Notes under the pieces: generated by a model
Database searches by the model: none
Seen by the model: only the letters and a program-made list of their open reading frames with translations
What the model was told of the DNA's origin: nothing
Shown here: positions 8,716-17,742 of the stretch, piece after piece
How the letters are laid out: each line of letters begins with the position of its first letter
Position numbering within the stretch: the stretch's first letter is position 1
Made by a program: the position numbers and the translations under genes
DNA from: Isosphaeraceae bacterium
GTDB taxonomy: Bacteria; Planctomycetota; Planctomycetia; Isosphaerales; Isosphaeraceae
Assembly (NCBI GenBank): GCA_026004735.1
Contig: BPJS01000001.1
Location: 4,668,859 to 4,732,858, forward strand
Length of the DNA stretch: 64,000 nt
Reading direction: 5' to 3'

Positions 8716-9552
8716 GTGAACTACCATCGTTGGGACGACGTCCAGCAGTCGGTCGCCGCGATCCGGACCCAGTGGACGGGCTCCGGCCGGGTCGGAATCG
8801 TGCTGGGGACCGGCCTGGGCGCCCTGGCCTCCGAGATCGAGGCCGAAGCGACCATTCCCTACGAACACATCCCCCACTTCCCGCGATCGACCGTCGAAAG
8901 CCACACCGGCCAGTTGGTCTGCGGACGGCTGGCCGGTCAGCCGGTCGTCGCCATGGAGGGCCGGTTCCACATCTACGAAGGCTACACGGCCGCCCAGGTG
9001 ACCTATCCGATCCGCGTGCTCAAGGAGCTGGGCTGCTCGATTTTGATCGTCTCGAATGCGGCGGGCGGCATGAATCCGCTGTTCGCCAAAGGCGATCTGG
9101 TCGTCCTCGACGACCATATCAACCTGATGGGTGTCAACCCTCTGATTGGCCCCAACGACGAGCGGCTCGGTCCTCGGTTTCCCGACCTGTGCCGGCCCTA
9201 TGACCCGGCGCTGCAGGAGTTGGCCTTGGGCGTGGCCCTGGAGCAGGGGATCGTGGCCCGCCGCGGCGTCTACGTGGCCGTCGTCGGGCCGAACCTGGAG
9301 ACCCGGGCCGAGTATCGCTTTCTCCGCGGCATCGGAGCCGACGTGGTCGGTATGTCCACCGTCCCCGAAGTGTTGGTGGCCGTCCACGCCGGGCTGCGGG
9401 TGCTTGGGTTTTCGATCGTCACCGACCTGTGCCTGCCGGATGCGTTGGAGCCGGTGCGGATCGAGGAGATCTTGGCCGTGGCACGCCAGGCGGAGTCGAA
9501 GCTGCGGCCGCTGGTGATTGGAATTCTCGGTCGGCTGGATGAATCGGTCTGA
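8716..9552 (+). CDS. punA: Purine-nucleoside phosphorylase, trimeric PNP-I type
   Basis: A 278-residue enzyme that phosphorolyses purine (deoxy)nucleosides to the base and (deoxy)ribose-1-phosphate in purine salvage. Visible motifs are the GTGLG phosphate loop, [16 protein letters not shown] with the phosphate/ribose His, [18 protein letters not shown] with the base-binding Glu (residue 195) and VGMSTVPEV. Length is normal for trimeric PNPs. At the purine-specificity position that is Asn243 in human PNP this protein has Asp (residue 237, in [10 protein letters not shown]), so substrate preference may differ from the inosine/guanosine standard. The GTG at 8716 is the start. Confidence 0.9.
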   Translation: MNYHRWDDVQQSVAAIRTQWTGSGRVGIVLGTGLGALASEIEAEATIPYEHIPHFPRSTVESHTGQLVCGRLAGQPVVAMEGRFHIYEGYTAAQVTYPIRVLKELGCSILIVSNAAGGMNPLFAKGDLVVLDDHINLMGVNPLIGPNDERLGPRFPDLCRPYDPALQELALGVALEQGIVARRGVYVAVVGPNLETRAEYRFLRGIGADVVGMSTVPEVLVAVHAGLRVLGFSIVTDLCLPDALEPVRIEEILAVARQAESKLRPLVIGILGRLDESV

Positions 9553-9556
9553 GACG

Positions 9557-9599
9557 CCGCGGCGGAGCAGAGAGGCCGGCCACCGAGCCGGCGCCGCGG
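9557..9599 (+). terminator. Nested GC-rich hairpin after the phosphorylase gene
   Basis: CCGCGGCG at 9557-9564 pairs with CGCCGCGG at 9592-9599, enclosing GCCGGC/GCCGGC arms at 9575-9592. It starts 5 nt after the stop codon. There is no U-tract, so it may only slow polymerase or shield the mRNA end. Confidence 0.35.
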
Positions 9600-9723
9600 T
9601 CCACGCCCTCACGGCGGACGGATCGATCCAAGAGGCTGGCGACGGCGTGACTTGACGTTCGCCGGCGTAGGGTCCGACAATCGGTTGATTACCGTTGAAC
9701 CGCCGCCGACGGGTTGATCGACC

Positions 9724-10950
9724 ATGGCTCCACCGACGACCGCTCCGCTGTCCGCCACGACGCTTCCTGACGCCCTGGGCCGGTTCGGTCCGTTTGGCGG
9801 GCGGTTCGTGCCTGAAACGCTCATGGATGCCTTGGCGCAGATTGCCGAGGCGTATGCCGCCGCCCAGGCCGATCCGGCGTTCCAGGCCGAGATGAATGAG
9901 TATTATCGGCACTATGTCGGCCGGCCTAGCCCGCTGTACTACGCTCGGCGGCTTACCGAGTCGGTCGGGGGAGCGGCGATTTACCTGAAACGCGAGGACC
10001 TGAATCACACCGGCGCCCACAAGATCAACAATGCGATCGGCCAGGTCTTGTTGGCCCAGCGCATGGGCCGCACGCGGGTGATCGCTGAAACCGGCGCCGG
10101 GCAGCATGGTGTCGCCACGGCGACGGCCTGCGCACTGACCGGTCTGGAATGCACCGTCTACATGGGCGAGGAGGATATCCGGCGCCAGAAGCTCAACGTC
10201 TTCAACATGCGGACGATGGGAGCGCAGGTCGTCCCGGTCACGACCGGATCCCGAACCCTACGGGACGCGACCAACGAGGCGATGCGCGACTGGATGGCCA
10301 CATCGAAATGGACCCACTACACGATCGGCTCGGTGGTCGGCCCGCACCCGTTTCCGATGATCGTCCGGGATTTCCAGTCGGTGATTGGCCGCGAGGCGCG
10401 GGCGCAGTGCTTGGACCAGATTGGACGGTTGCCCGATGCGGTCGTGGCCTGCGTGGGCGGAGGGTCGAACGCCGCGGGGATGTTTTTTCCGTTTCTGGAC
10501 GACGAGGCCGTCGAGCTAATCGGCGCGGAGGCCGGGGGGCGAGGCCTGTCGCGCGGCGATCATGCGGCCAGCCTGACCTTGGGCCGCCCGGGAATCCTCC
10601 ACGGCAGCTTCAGCTACGTCCTCCAGGACGACGACGGGCAGACCGACGATGTTCACTCGATCTCGGCTGGTCTGGACTACCCCGGCGTCGGTCCCGAGCA
10701 TGCCTACTGGAAGCAGACCGGCCGCGTCCGTTACGAGGCGATCCGGGACGACGAAGCGCTCGAGGCTTACTATCGCCTCGCCCGCAAGGAGGGGATTCTG
10801 CCGGCACTGGAGTCCAGCCATGCGGTCGCGCAGGCGCTCAAGGAGGCGGCGCGGCTGGGGCCGGGCAAGACGATTGTGGTCTGTCTGTCGGGTCGTGGCG
10901 ACAAGGATGCCTACGAAATCGCCCGGCTGCGCGGCGAGCCGCTGGTGTGA
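9724..10950 (+). CDS. trpB: Tryptophan synthase beta chain
   Basis: A 408-residue PLP enzyme that condenses indole with L-serine to tryptophan, as the beta subunit of the alpha2-beta2 complex. The PLP lysine is K100 in [13 protein letters not shown], and the phosphate-binding loop is [12 protein letters not shown]. The N-terminal [20 protein letters not shown] is typical of TrpB1. Length is normal. The stop overlaps a possible GTG start of the propeller gene, and trpA follows about 1.1 kb later, so trpB and trpA are separated by an unrelated gene. Confidence 0.97.
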   Translation: MAPPTTAPLSATTLPDALGRFGPFGGRFVPETLMDALAQIAEAYAAAQADPAFQAEMNEYYRHYVGRPSPLYYARRLTESVGGAAIYLKREDLNHTGAHKINNAIGQVLLAQRMGRTRVIAETGAGQHGVATATACALTGLECTVYMGEEDIRRQKLNVFNMRTMGAQVVPVTTGSRTLRDATNEAMRDWMATSKWTHYTIGSVVGPHPFPMIVRDFQSVIGREARAQCLDQIGRLPDAVVACVGGGSNAAGMFFPFLDDEAVELIGAEAGGRGLSRGDHAASLTLGRPGILHGSFSYVLQDDDGQTDDVHSISAGLDYPGVGPEHAYWKQTGRVRYEAIRDDEALEAYYRLARKEGILPALESSHAVAQALKEAARLGPGKTIVVCLSGRGDKDAYEIARLRGEPLV

Positions 10951-10979
10951 TCGTCGTGAGACGGGACGCCGCTCGATCG

Positions 10980-12065
10980 ATGTTTGGCCGCAGCGTTGGC
11001 GGGGGCTGGGGACCGGGGCTGGCCCTAGCGGGACTGATCTGGCTCCTGCCAGCCGCCTGGGCCGGTGCGCAAGAGATCTCGCTGCGCCGTCTCTTGACCC
11101 GGCCGGAGCGGATCGTGGACACGGTCGCCGGCTACGAAGCGGAAGCCGGCTGGCCGGCGGGCCACGACGAGGCGGCACACGGCGCCTGGGGCGAGATGTC
11201 GGCCATCGACGTCGATCGTGACGGCCGGATCTGGACGCTCAACCGCGGATCGCTGCCGGTTCGGGTCTACACGTCCGATGGCCAGCTCGTCCGCGCTTGG
11301 GGCTCGGACCTGTTGCGGCGGCCTCATGGGCTGGGCCTGGCGCCTGACGGTACCGTCTGGATCGCCGACGCCGGCGCCCATGTGGTGGTGCAGTTCAGCG
11401 ACGAGGGTCGGCGGCTGCGAACCCTGGGTGTCGCGGGCGAGCCGGGCGACGACCCGGCCCATTTCGATCAGCCGACCGACGTGGCCATCGCCGCCGACGG
11501 CACGATCTACGTCGCCGACGGCTACGGCAACAACCGCGTGGTCGTGTTCGCTCCGGACGGGTCGGTGCGATCGATTCTCGGCAGCGAGGGAACCGCGCCC
11601 GGCCAGTTTCGCCTGCCGCATGCCCTGGCGCTCGATTCCCAAGGCCGTCTCTACGTGGCCGACCGCTCCAACGCCCGCGTCCAGGTCTTCGCGCCCGACG
11701 GGTCGGTGCTGGCCGAGTGGCGCAACCTGATCGTGCCCTGGGATCTGGCGATCGACCGGGCCGATCGGGTCTATGTTGCCGGGTCGTCGCCCACCCGCTG
11801 GCCCCGGGGCGCACGGACCCGGGCAGGCGTGCCGCTGGGCATCCCGCCGCACGATCAGATCGTCTTCCGGTTCGACACCTCGGGGCGGGCCGAGGAACTT
11901 TGGAGCTTTCCGCTCGGCGATCGTCCGGGGATGGTCGACTGGGTGCATGGGCTGGCCGTCGATGGCGAGGGCCACCTCTACCTGGGCGACATCCAAGGCC
12001 GGCGGGTCCAAAAGTTTCGGCGCCTGGAAGCGACCGATCGGCCGCCCGAGCGGCCATCGCGCTGA
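10980..12065 (+). CDS. Exported NHL-repeat beta-propeller protein between trpB and trpA
   Basis: A 361-residue protein from the ATG at 10980; GTG at 10947, overlapping the trpB stop by 4 nt, is an alternative. Residues 1-32 are a signal peptide (GLALAGLIWLLPAAWAGAQE). The rest is a six-bladed NHL propeller: repeats such as PHGLGLAPDGTVWIADAGAHVV, PTDVAIAADGTIYVADGYGN, PHALALDSQGRLYVADRSN and VHGLAVDGEGHLYLGDIQG (each quoted in part). It is probably a periplasmic binding or structural protein. Nothing links it to tryptophan synthesis except position. Confidence 0.85.
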   Translation: MFGRSVGGGWGPGLALAGLIWLLPAAWAGAQEISLRRLLTRPERIVDTVAGYEAEAGWPAGHDEAAHGAWGEMSAIDVDRDGRIWTLNRGSLPVRVYTSDGQLVRAWGSDLLRRPHGLGLAPDGTVWIADAGAHVVVQFSDEGRRLRTLGVAGEPGDDPAHFDQPTDVAIAADGTIYVADGYGNNRVVVFAPDGSVRSILGSEGTAPGQFRLPHALALDSQGRLYVADRSNARVQVFAPDGSVLAEWRNLIVPWDLAIDRADRVYVAGSSPTRWPRGARTRAGVPLGIPPHDQIVFRFDTSGRAEELWSFPLGDRPGMVDWVHGLAVDGEGHLYLGDIQGRRVQKFRRLEATDRPPERPSR

Positions 12066-12191
12066 AGCTCGCCGGACTGGCCGGCGGGTGATCGCGCCGC
12101 TTCGGGAACGCTGAAGCGTGGCGGCCCAACCTGCGGCCGTGCCCAAGCGGCAGGATTCCCCGGGATGGGTCAACCGGCTAAGATCGCAGTC

Positions 12192-13037
12192 ATGAATCGC
12201 ATTGACGCTCTGTTTGCCCGATTACGCCGCGAGGATCGCCGCGCGCTGATGCCGTTCCTGACGGCGGGCGATCCCGACCTGGAGACCACCGCCGCGCTGC
12301 TCGATGAGCTGCTGGGACGCCGCGGCCTGGCCGACCTGGCCGAGCTGGGCATCCCGTATTCGGACCCGATCGCCGACGGCCCCGTGATCGCGGCCAGTTA
12401 CACCCGCGCGTTGGGCCGGGGGGTCCGGCTCGCGGCAATCTTCCAGATGCTGGCCGACTGGCGGCGTCGCCACCCGGATCCGCCGATCGTGACGATGGTC
12501 TCCTACGCGATCGTCCACCGGCACGGGGTCGATCGCTATTTGGCCGAGGCTCGGGCGGCTGGCGTCGATGGTCTGATCGTCCCCGATTTGCCGGTCGAGG
12601 AAGCCGAGGGGCCGGAAGGCTTTCAGACCCGCTGCGCGGCGGCCGAGCTCAAATTGATCCAACTGGTCACGCCGACGACGCCCCGCGACCGCGCGGTTCG
12701 GATCGCGCGCAGTTCCTCGGGATTTCTCTATTACGTCTCGGTGGCCGGGATCACCGGCGAGCGTCAGCACTTGCCCCCAGAGCTGGCCGAAAACGTCGCC
12801 TGGCTCCGCACCCAGACCGAGCTGCCGATCTGTATCGGCTTCGGCATCAGCCGGCCCGAGCATGTGCGCCAGCTCGCCCCGGTGGCCGACGGCTTGATCG
12901 TCGGCAGCGCGATTGTGCGGCGGATTCAGGAGCTGGCCGCCTCGGGACTCAACCGGGAAGCCCTGGTCGCCGAGATTGGCCAGTACGTGGAAGCGCTGGG
13001 CCAAGCCCGAGCGGTTTCGCCCACGGCGTCCGCCTAG
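12192..13037 (+). CDS. trpA: Tryptophan synthase alpha chain
   Basis: A 281-residue TIM barrel that cleaves indole-3-glycerol phosphate to indole and glyceraldehyde-3-phosphate. The catalytic Glu (E51) and Asp (D62) are both present in AELGIPYSDPIADGP. The phosphate site reads GFGISRPEHV and GSAIVRRIQ. I chose the ATG at 12192 (MNRIDALFARLRREDRRALM), which matches the family's N-terminus; an ATG at 12165 adds nine residues. The stop codon shares a CTAG with the stop of the convergent aminotransferase. Confidence 0.97.
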   Translation: MNRIDALFARLRREDRRALMPFLTAGDPDLETTAALLDELLGRRGLADLAELGIPYSDPIADGPVIAASYTRALGRGVRLAAIFQMLADWRRRHPDPPIVTMVSYAIVHRHGVDRYLAEARAAGVDGLIVPDLPVEEAEGPEGFQTRCAAAELKLIQLVTPTTPRDRAVRIARSSSGFLYYVSVAGITGERQHLPPELAENVAWLRTQTELPICIGFGISRPEHVRQLAPVADGLIVGSAIVRRIQELAASGLNREALVAEIGQYVEALGQARAVSPTASA

Positions 13038-14239
13038 GACTGCGGTTGGTGCCGAGACCGCGGCGTCTCTCCGGACTGGGCCAACGCCAGCCGCGCCAGG
13101 GCTTCATCGAGCGTCTGGTCTTGCTTGCAAAAGCAAAAGCGAATGTAGCGCCGGCCGCGCTCCGGGTCGCGAAAGAAGCTGGAGCCAGGCACGCTGGCCA
13201 CCCCGATTGTTCGGACCAGATACCGCGCGAAGGCGACATCGTCGGGCGGACCGGGAGCCAGGGCGGTGTAGTCAGCCATGACGTAGTACGCGCCCTCGGG
13301 AAGCTGGAACCGGAAGCCGAGAGCGGCCAGGGCGGTGCAGAAGCGGTCGCGGCGGGCCTGGTAGGCGGCGGCGAGGTCGTCGTAGTAGGGGCGGGGGAGG
13401 CGGTAGGCGAGGGCGCCGGCCTCCTGCAACGGGGCGGCGGCACCGATCGAGACGAAGTCGTGCATCGCGCGGAAGGCGCAGGTCAGGTGAGGCGGGGCAA
13501 TGATCGTCCCGATGCGCCAACCTGTGACGGCGTACGTCTTGGACATGCCGGAGATGGTCACGGTGCGGTCGCGCATTCCGTCCAGCGTGGCGAGGGCGAC
13601 GTGTCGGCGGCCATCGTAGAGGATATGTTCATAGATCTCGTCGGTGATGGCGATGACGTCCCACTTCTGGCAGAGCGCGGCGACGGCGGCCAGTTCGTCG
13701 GGGGTGAAGACAGATCCGGTCGGGTTGTTCGGGTTGCAGAGGACGATCGCCTTGGTGCGGTCGTTGAAGGCGGCGGCCAGGGCGTCGAGGTCGAGCCGCC
13801 AGGTCTGATCCCGGAGCGCGACAAACCGCGGCGTGGCGCCGCTTATGATGCAGTCGGGCCAGTAGTTCTCGTAAAACGGTTCGGTGAGGATGACTTCGTC
13901 GCCCGGGTTGACCAGCGAGAGCAGGGCGACGAGCATCGCCTCGGTCGAACCACAGACGACGGTGATCTCGGCGTCGGGGTCGACCGTCAGGCCCAGGTGC
14001 CAGGCGGCGTGGTCGGCGATGGCCTCGCGGAGCCGCTGGCTGCCCCAGGTGGTGGCATACTGGTTGATGTCGTCCTGGATGGCGCGGCAGGCGGCGTCCT
14101 TGATGGCTTGGGGGGCCGGGAAGTCGGGCATACCCTGGGCGAGGTTGATGGCGCCGTATTTCCGCGCCTCGACGGACATGCCGCGGATGACGCTCTCGGT
14201 GAACCGAGCGGTGCGGTCGGAGAGCAGGGGGGGATGCAC
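13034..14239 (-). CDS. Class I/II PLP-dependent aminotransferase
   Basis: A 401-residue fold-type I aminotransferase of the aspartate/kynurenine/methionine-aminotransferase-like branch. The PLP lysine is K234 in SGMSKTYAVTGWRIG; CNPNNPTGSVF and ITDEIYEHI are the PLP-pyridine motifs, and the C-terminal Arg is in RRYIRFCF. Substrate could be aspartate, kynurenine, glutamine or methionine. The start is 14 bp after the stop of the large haem protein gene on the same strand, so it probably belongs to that transcript. At its 3' end it overlaps trpA by 4 nt tail to tail. Confidence 0.9.
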   Translation of the reverse strand: MHPPLLSDRTARFTESVIRGMSVEARKYGAINLAQGMPDFPAPQAIKDAACRAIQDDINQYATTWGSQRLREAIADHAAWHLGLTVDPDAEITVVCGSTEAMLVALLSLVNPGDEVILTEPFYENYWPDCIISGATPRFVALRDQTWRLDLDALAAAFNDRTKAIVLCNPNNPTGSVFTPDELAAVAALCQKWDVIAITDEIYEHILYDGRRHVALATLDGMRDRTVTISGMSKTYAVTGWRIGTIIAPPHLTCAFRAMHDFVSIGAAAPLQEAGALAYRLPRPYYDDLAAAYQARRDRFCTALAALGFRFQLPEGAYYVMADYTALAPGPPDDVAFARYLVRTIGVASVPGSSFFRDPERGRRYIRFCFCKQDQTLDEALARLALAQSGETPRSRHQPQS

Positions 14240-14253
14240 GAACGCGGCGCTCC

Positions 14254-17200
14254 TTATCGGAATCCCTCGGCGGCGGGGGCGTCGCGGCCCTCGCCCACGG
14301 TGGCGAGGTACTCGATGAGGTCGCGGAGCTCGCGGAGGCTCATCTTGGTCACGAGGTCGGCGGGCATGGCCGAGTCGCCGCCGCGCTGTTCTTCGATGCG
14401 GGCCTTGTCGACGGTCACGAGCGTCGCTTCGGGGGTGGCCAGGGTCAGCGTCGTGTCGTCCTCGGCCTTGACGACGCCGGCGACGATCGTGCCGTCGTCG
14501 AGCGCCAGCACGCGGGTCTCGAAGCCCTCGGCGATTGTCTTGTTGGGCGTCACGATCGCCTCGAGCAGGTAGGTGCGGTCCTTTTTCTGGCCGATACCTG
14601 TCAGCTCGGGGCCGACCTCGCCGCCCTCGCCGCGAACTTTGTGACAGCGGAGGCAGTAGACGGCGGCGTTCTCGCGGAAGACACGGGCGCCCGAGCGGGC
14701 GTCGCCGCCGGCCAGGGCCACCTGGTACGGCGCGAGCGGGTCGTCGGCAGGCATCGCGGCGTCGCGACGAGCGAGGCGATCCTTCACTTCAGGGGACGAG
14801 CGCTTGCGGGCGGCCTCGACCAGCTCCAGGGCGACCTCAGCCGGCGCGTCGCCGGCGGCCAGACGGTCGAGCCAGGCGGCTAGTAGGGCGTCGGCTTCGG
14901 GCGCGTCGATATCGCCGAGGGCAGTAAACGCCTGCTGGCGCTCGCGGGTGGTCCCGTTCTCGACAACCCGCGCCAGGATCGGCAGCGCTCGGGCCGGCTC
15001 GAGCCGGCCGAGCATCTTCAGAGCCGCGGCGCGGACATTGGGGTCCTTGCCCTCGACGGCCTGCGCGACAAGGCTGACCAGGCCGGGGGCTTGAAGGGCC
15101 TCCAGCGCTTCGAGCGCGGCCAGGCGAGCCTCGCCGGTCTTGCCCTTCTCGGCGGTGACGATCGCCTCCAGCGCAGGGATCGCCTCGGCGAGGCCGAGCC
15201 TGCCGGCGGCGCGGGCGGCCGCGGTCATGACCCGTCCAGGGGAGTCAGCCAGCAGAGCAGGCGCAACGCGCCTAAGCGCGGCGACCGCCGGGGAGGGGTC
15301 GCGCTCGCCGATCGGCCGCCAGAGGCCGGTCACGCGGTCGCGCCCGGAGGGATTGGCCCAGGTACCGAGGGCGTCGAGCGCCTCGGCGCGGAGGCCTGGG
15401 TCGAGGTCGGGCCGCTCCGCTAGAGCCGCCAGAGCGTCGGCACCCGCGGACCCTCCGATCCGTTCGTTGGCGGCCAGGACCCGGCGAACCAGCGCCGAGG
15501 GGGCCTTCTCGGGGAGCGTCAACGCGGCTAGGCGGGCCTCGGCGTCGCCGGGAATGGTTGCGTCGTGAATCGCTCGGGCGGCCTCCAGTACAATCCGCGG
15601 CTCGGGGTCGGCCAGGAAGCGGGCAACCTCGGGCGAGCCATGCCGGCGCAGGGCGAGCAGGATCGCCAGGCGGACGGCGGGTGTTTCAGCGTCGCTCGCC
15701 TTGACCAGTACCGCATCATCAGCGACACCCGCCAGCCCCATGACGCCAGCGTGGCGGAGGTAGGCGTCGGCATCGTCGTTGGCCCGGAGCATCTCCAGGA
15801 GCGGAGTCAGCGCGTTCGGGTCACGGAGGTTGCCCAGCGCGATCGCCGCGTGGAATCGTACCTGGGGGTCGTCGTCGCTGAGGCGGGCGACGAGAGCGTC
15901 GAACGTGCCAGGCGCGGACTGCACCCCGTTCCCGGCCGAGGCCAGATCGCCGAGCGCTCGGGCGGCTTGGCGGCGGATCTCGGCGTCGGGGTCGTCAAGC
16001 AGCTCGACGAGCAGGGTTCCCCGGTCGGCGGTCAAGCGCTCGTAGTGGGCGATCCCCCAGATCGCGTGGCGGCGGGTGCGGAGCGGCCCATCGGGGGCGG
16101 CGGCCGAGGCGAGGGTAGCGATCGGGAGGGTCTCGTCGGGACCGGCCGGACGATCGCCGACGGCCCGACGGGACGCGATGGCCCGACGGGTCAGCTCGAA
16201 CTGGGCCTCCAGCCGCACCCTCCAATCGTCGTGATCGAGCAGGGCGACCAGTTCGGGTAACGGACGGCCGGCCATTCCCTCCGTCAGCAGTCGGCGTACC
16301 TCGGCGGCCTTCGCCCGATCGGTACGATCGGGGTCGCTGACGCGATAGATGCGACCTTTGCCGGTCTTGTTCCAGCCCTCGACCCAGTCGGAGATGTACA
16401 AGGCGCCATCGCTGCCGAAGTCGACATCGGTAGCCTGAAGCCCCCACAGAAATTCGTTCTGATCGGCCAGCTCAAAAGCGGCGCCCTTAGGACGGATGGC
16501 GAACGATCGGACGCCGCTGGTGGTCGCGGCGCCGCGGAAGTCGGCCAAGAAGAAGCGGCCGCGCTGCTCGGGGCTGAGGGCCGTGCCGGGGTTGTAAGCG
16601 AGGCCGGACGGCCCGTCGCTGAAGTTGGCCAGCGGCGGCACCAGGTAAGCCGGCTGCGCGTCGTTGCGAGGTTGCCACATCCGCTCGGCGTTCCAGGGGC
16701 CGCGCAGGGTCGGCTGCTCGATGTACTGCCATCCGATGTGCCAGCCGCTCTCGCCGCCGGGAACGACCCAGACGAGCCGCGCGCGGTCGCCGCCGTCGGA
16801 GTTGTTGTCCACGGTGAAGAGATTGCCCTGCTCGTCGAAGGCGAGTTCCTGGGGGTTGCGTAAACCGGTGTGGATGACCTCAAGGTCGGAGCCGTCCAGC
16901 TCGCACCGCAGGACGCTGCCGGAATCGGGGATGGCCAGCCGTTTGCCGTCGATCGTGGTGACGTTGAAGCCGCGGTCGCCGATCGAGAAGTAGAGGCGGC
17001 CGTCGGGGCCGAGCGTCAGCCCGTGCAGGTCGTGGCCGATGAACTGAACGTGGACGCCGTAACCGGTCGAGAGGCGGATGCGCTCGTCGGCGGTGCCGTC
17101 GCCGTCGGTGTCGCGGAGCTTCCAGAGGTCGGGGATGCAGGTGAAGTAGACCGAGTCGCCCACGGGCAGCACGCCGGCGGCCAGGCCGGTCTCGGGGCCG

Positions 17201-17661
17201 CCGAAGCCGTCGGCGAAGACCGTGGCCGTGTCGGCTGTGCCGTCGCCGTCGGTGTCGACGACCAGCCGCAACCGTTCCTGGAACCGGCCGTAGCGGGCGA
17301 ACTCCTCGGGGCTGAGATGCTTGCGGTACATCGCCACCCGGTCGGCCACCGAACGGCTGGCCAGATCGTCGTCGAGCCAGTACATGTGGCTGCGGGTGTC
17401 GGTCACGCCGTCCGAGTGGCGGAAGGTTTCGACGACGTAGGCGCGGCCGGCCGGGTCGAGGGCGAAGGCGACCGGGTTGGCCAGCAGCGGCTCGGCGGCG
17501 AACAGCTCGACCCTCATGCCGGGCGGAACACGAAAGGCGGCGATCGCGCGCTGGCCTTCGTCGGAGGCCGGCTCGACATGGAACAGGTCGGTCGCCGCCT
17601 CCTGGGCCACGGCGGCGGTGGTCAGGCTCAGAACCAACGGCAGGAGGGCAAACCGGGGCAT
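14254..17661 (-). CDS. PVC-type dehydrogenase/HEAT/cytochrome c protein
   Basis: A 1135-residue exported protein. Residues 1-19 are a signal peptide. Residues about 40-450 are the membrane-bound dehydrogenase-like propeller common in planctomycetes (motifs PGMRVELFAAEPLLANPVA, DTDGDGTADE, SGVRSFAIRPKGA). Residues about 480-950 carry PBS-lyase HEAT repeats, for example EIRRQAARALGDLASAG. The C-terminus holds a single c-type haem site, CLRCH at residues 1003-1007, followed by the usual G-P-E-L-T-G-I-G segment that supplies an axial ligand region. Likely role: periplasmic oxidation of a sugar or alcohol coupled to a cytochrome c. It is the third gene after DUF1592 and DUF1552, an order typical of the phylum. 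Confidence 0.9.
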   Translation of the reverse strand: MPRFALLPLVLSLTTAAVAQEAATDLFHVEPASDEGQRAIAAFRVPPGMRVELFAAEPLLANPVAFALDPAGRAYVVETFRHSDGVTDTRSHMYWLDDDLASRSVADRVAMYRKHLSPEEFARYGRFQERLRLVVDTDGDGTADTATVFADGFGGPETGLAAGVLPVGDSVYFTCIPDLWKLRDTDGDGTADERIRLSTGYGVHVQFIGHDLHGLTLGPDGRLYFSIGDRGFNVTTIDGKRLAIPDSGSVLRCELDGSDLEVIHTGLRNPQELAFDEQGNLFTVDNNSDGGDRARLVWVVPGGESGWHIGWQYIEQPTLRGPWNAERMWQPRNDAQPAYLVPPLANFSDGPSGLAYNPGTALSPEQRGRFFLADFRGAATTSGVRSFAIRPKGAAFELADQNEFLWGLQATDVDFGSDGALYISDWVEGWNKTGKGRIYRVSDPDRTDRAKAAEVRRLLTEGMAGRPLPELVALLDHDDWRVRLEAQFELTRRAIASRRAVGDRPAGPDETLPIATLASAAAPDGPLRTRRHAIWGIAHYERLTADRGTLLVELLDDPDAEIRRQAARALGDLASAGNGVQSAPGTFDALVARLSDDDPQVRFHAAIALGNLRDPNALTPLLEMLRANDDADAYLRHAGVMGLAGVADDAVLVKASDAETPAVRLAILLALRRHGSPEVARFLADPEPRIVLEAARAIHDATIPGDAEARLAALTLPEKAPSALVRRVLAANERIGGSAGADALAALAERPDLDPGLRAEALDALGTWANPSGRDRVTGLWRPIGERDPSPAVAALRRVAPALLADSPGRVMTAAARAAGRLGLAEAIPALEAIVTAEKGKTGEARLAALEALEALQAPGLVSLVAQAVEGKDPNVRAAALKMLGRLEPARALPILARVVENGTTRERQQAFTALGDIDAPEADALLAAWLDRLAAGDAPAEVALELVEAARKRSSPEVKDRLARRDAAMPADDPLAPYQVALAGGDARSGARVFRENAAVYCLRCHKVRGEGGEVGPELTGIGQKKDRTYLLEAIVTPNKTIAEGFETRVLALDDGTIVAGVVKAEDDTTLTLATPEATLVTVDKARIEEQRGGDSAMPADLVTKMSLRELRDLIEYLATVGEGRDAPAAEGFR

Positions 17662-17742
17662 CAGGGGAGCGTCCGGAGGGCGTTTTGGAGCGTTTGGGGG
17701 CTGGGGATCGCTCCCATCATGATGGCGGGGCGGGACCGCTCG

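Noticed and set aside
8266..10107. A 613-residue open frame on the minus strand under the phosphorylase
   Set aside because: Typical high-GC shadow; the plus strand carries PNP and TrpB with full motifs.
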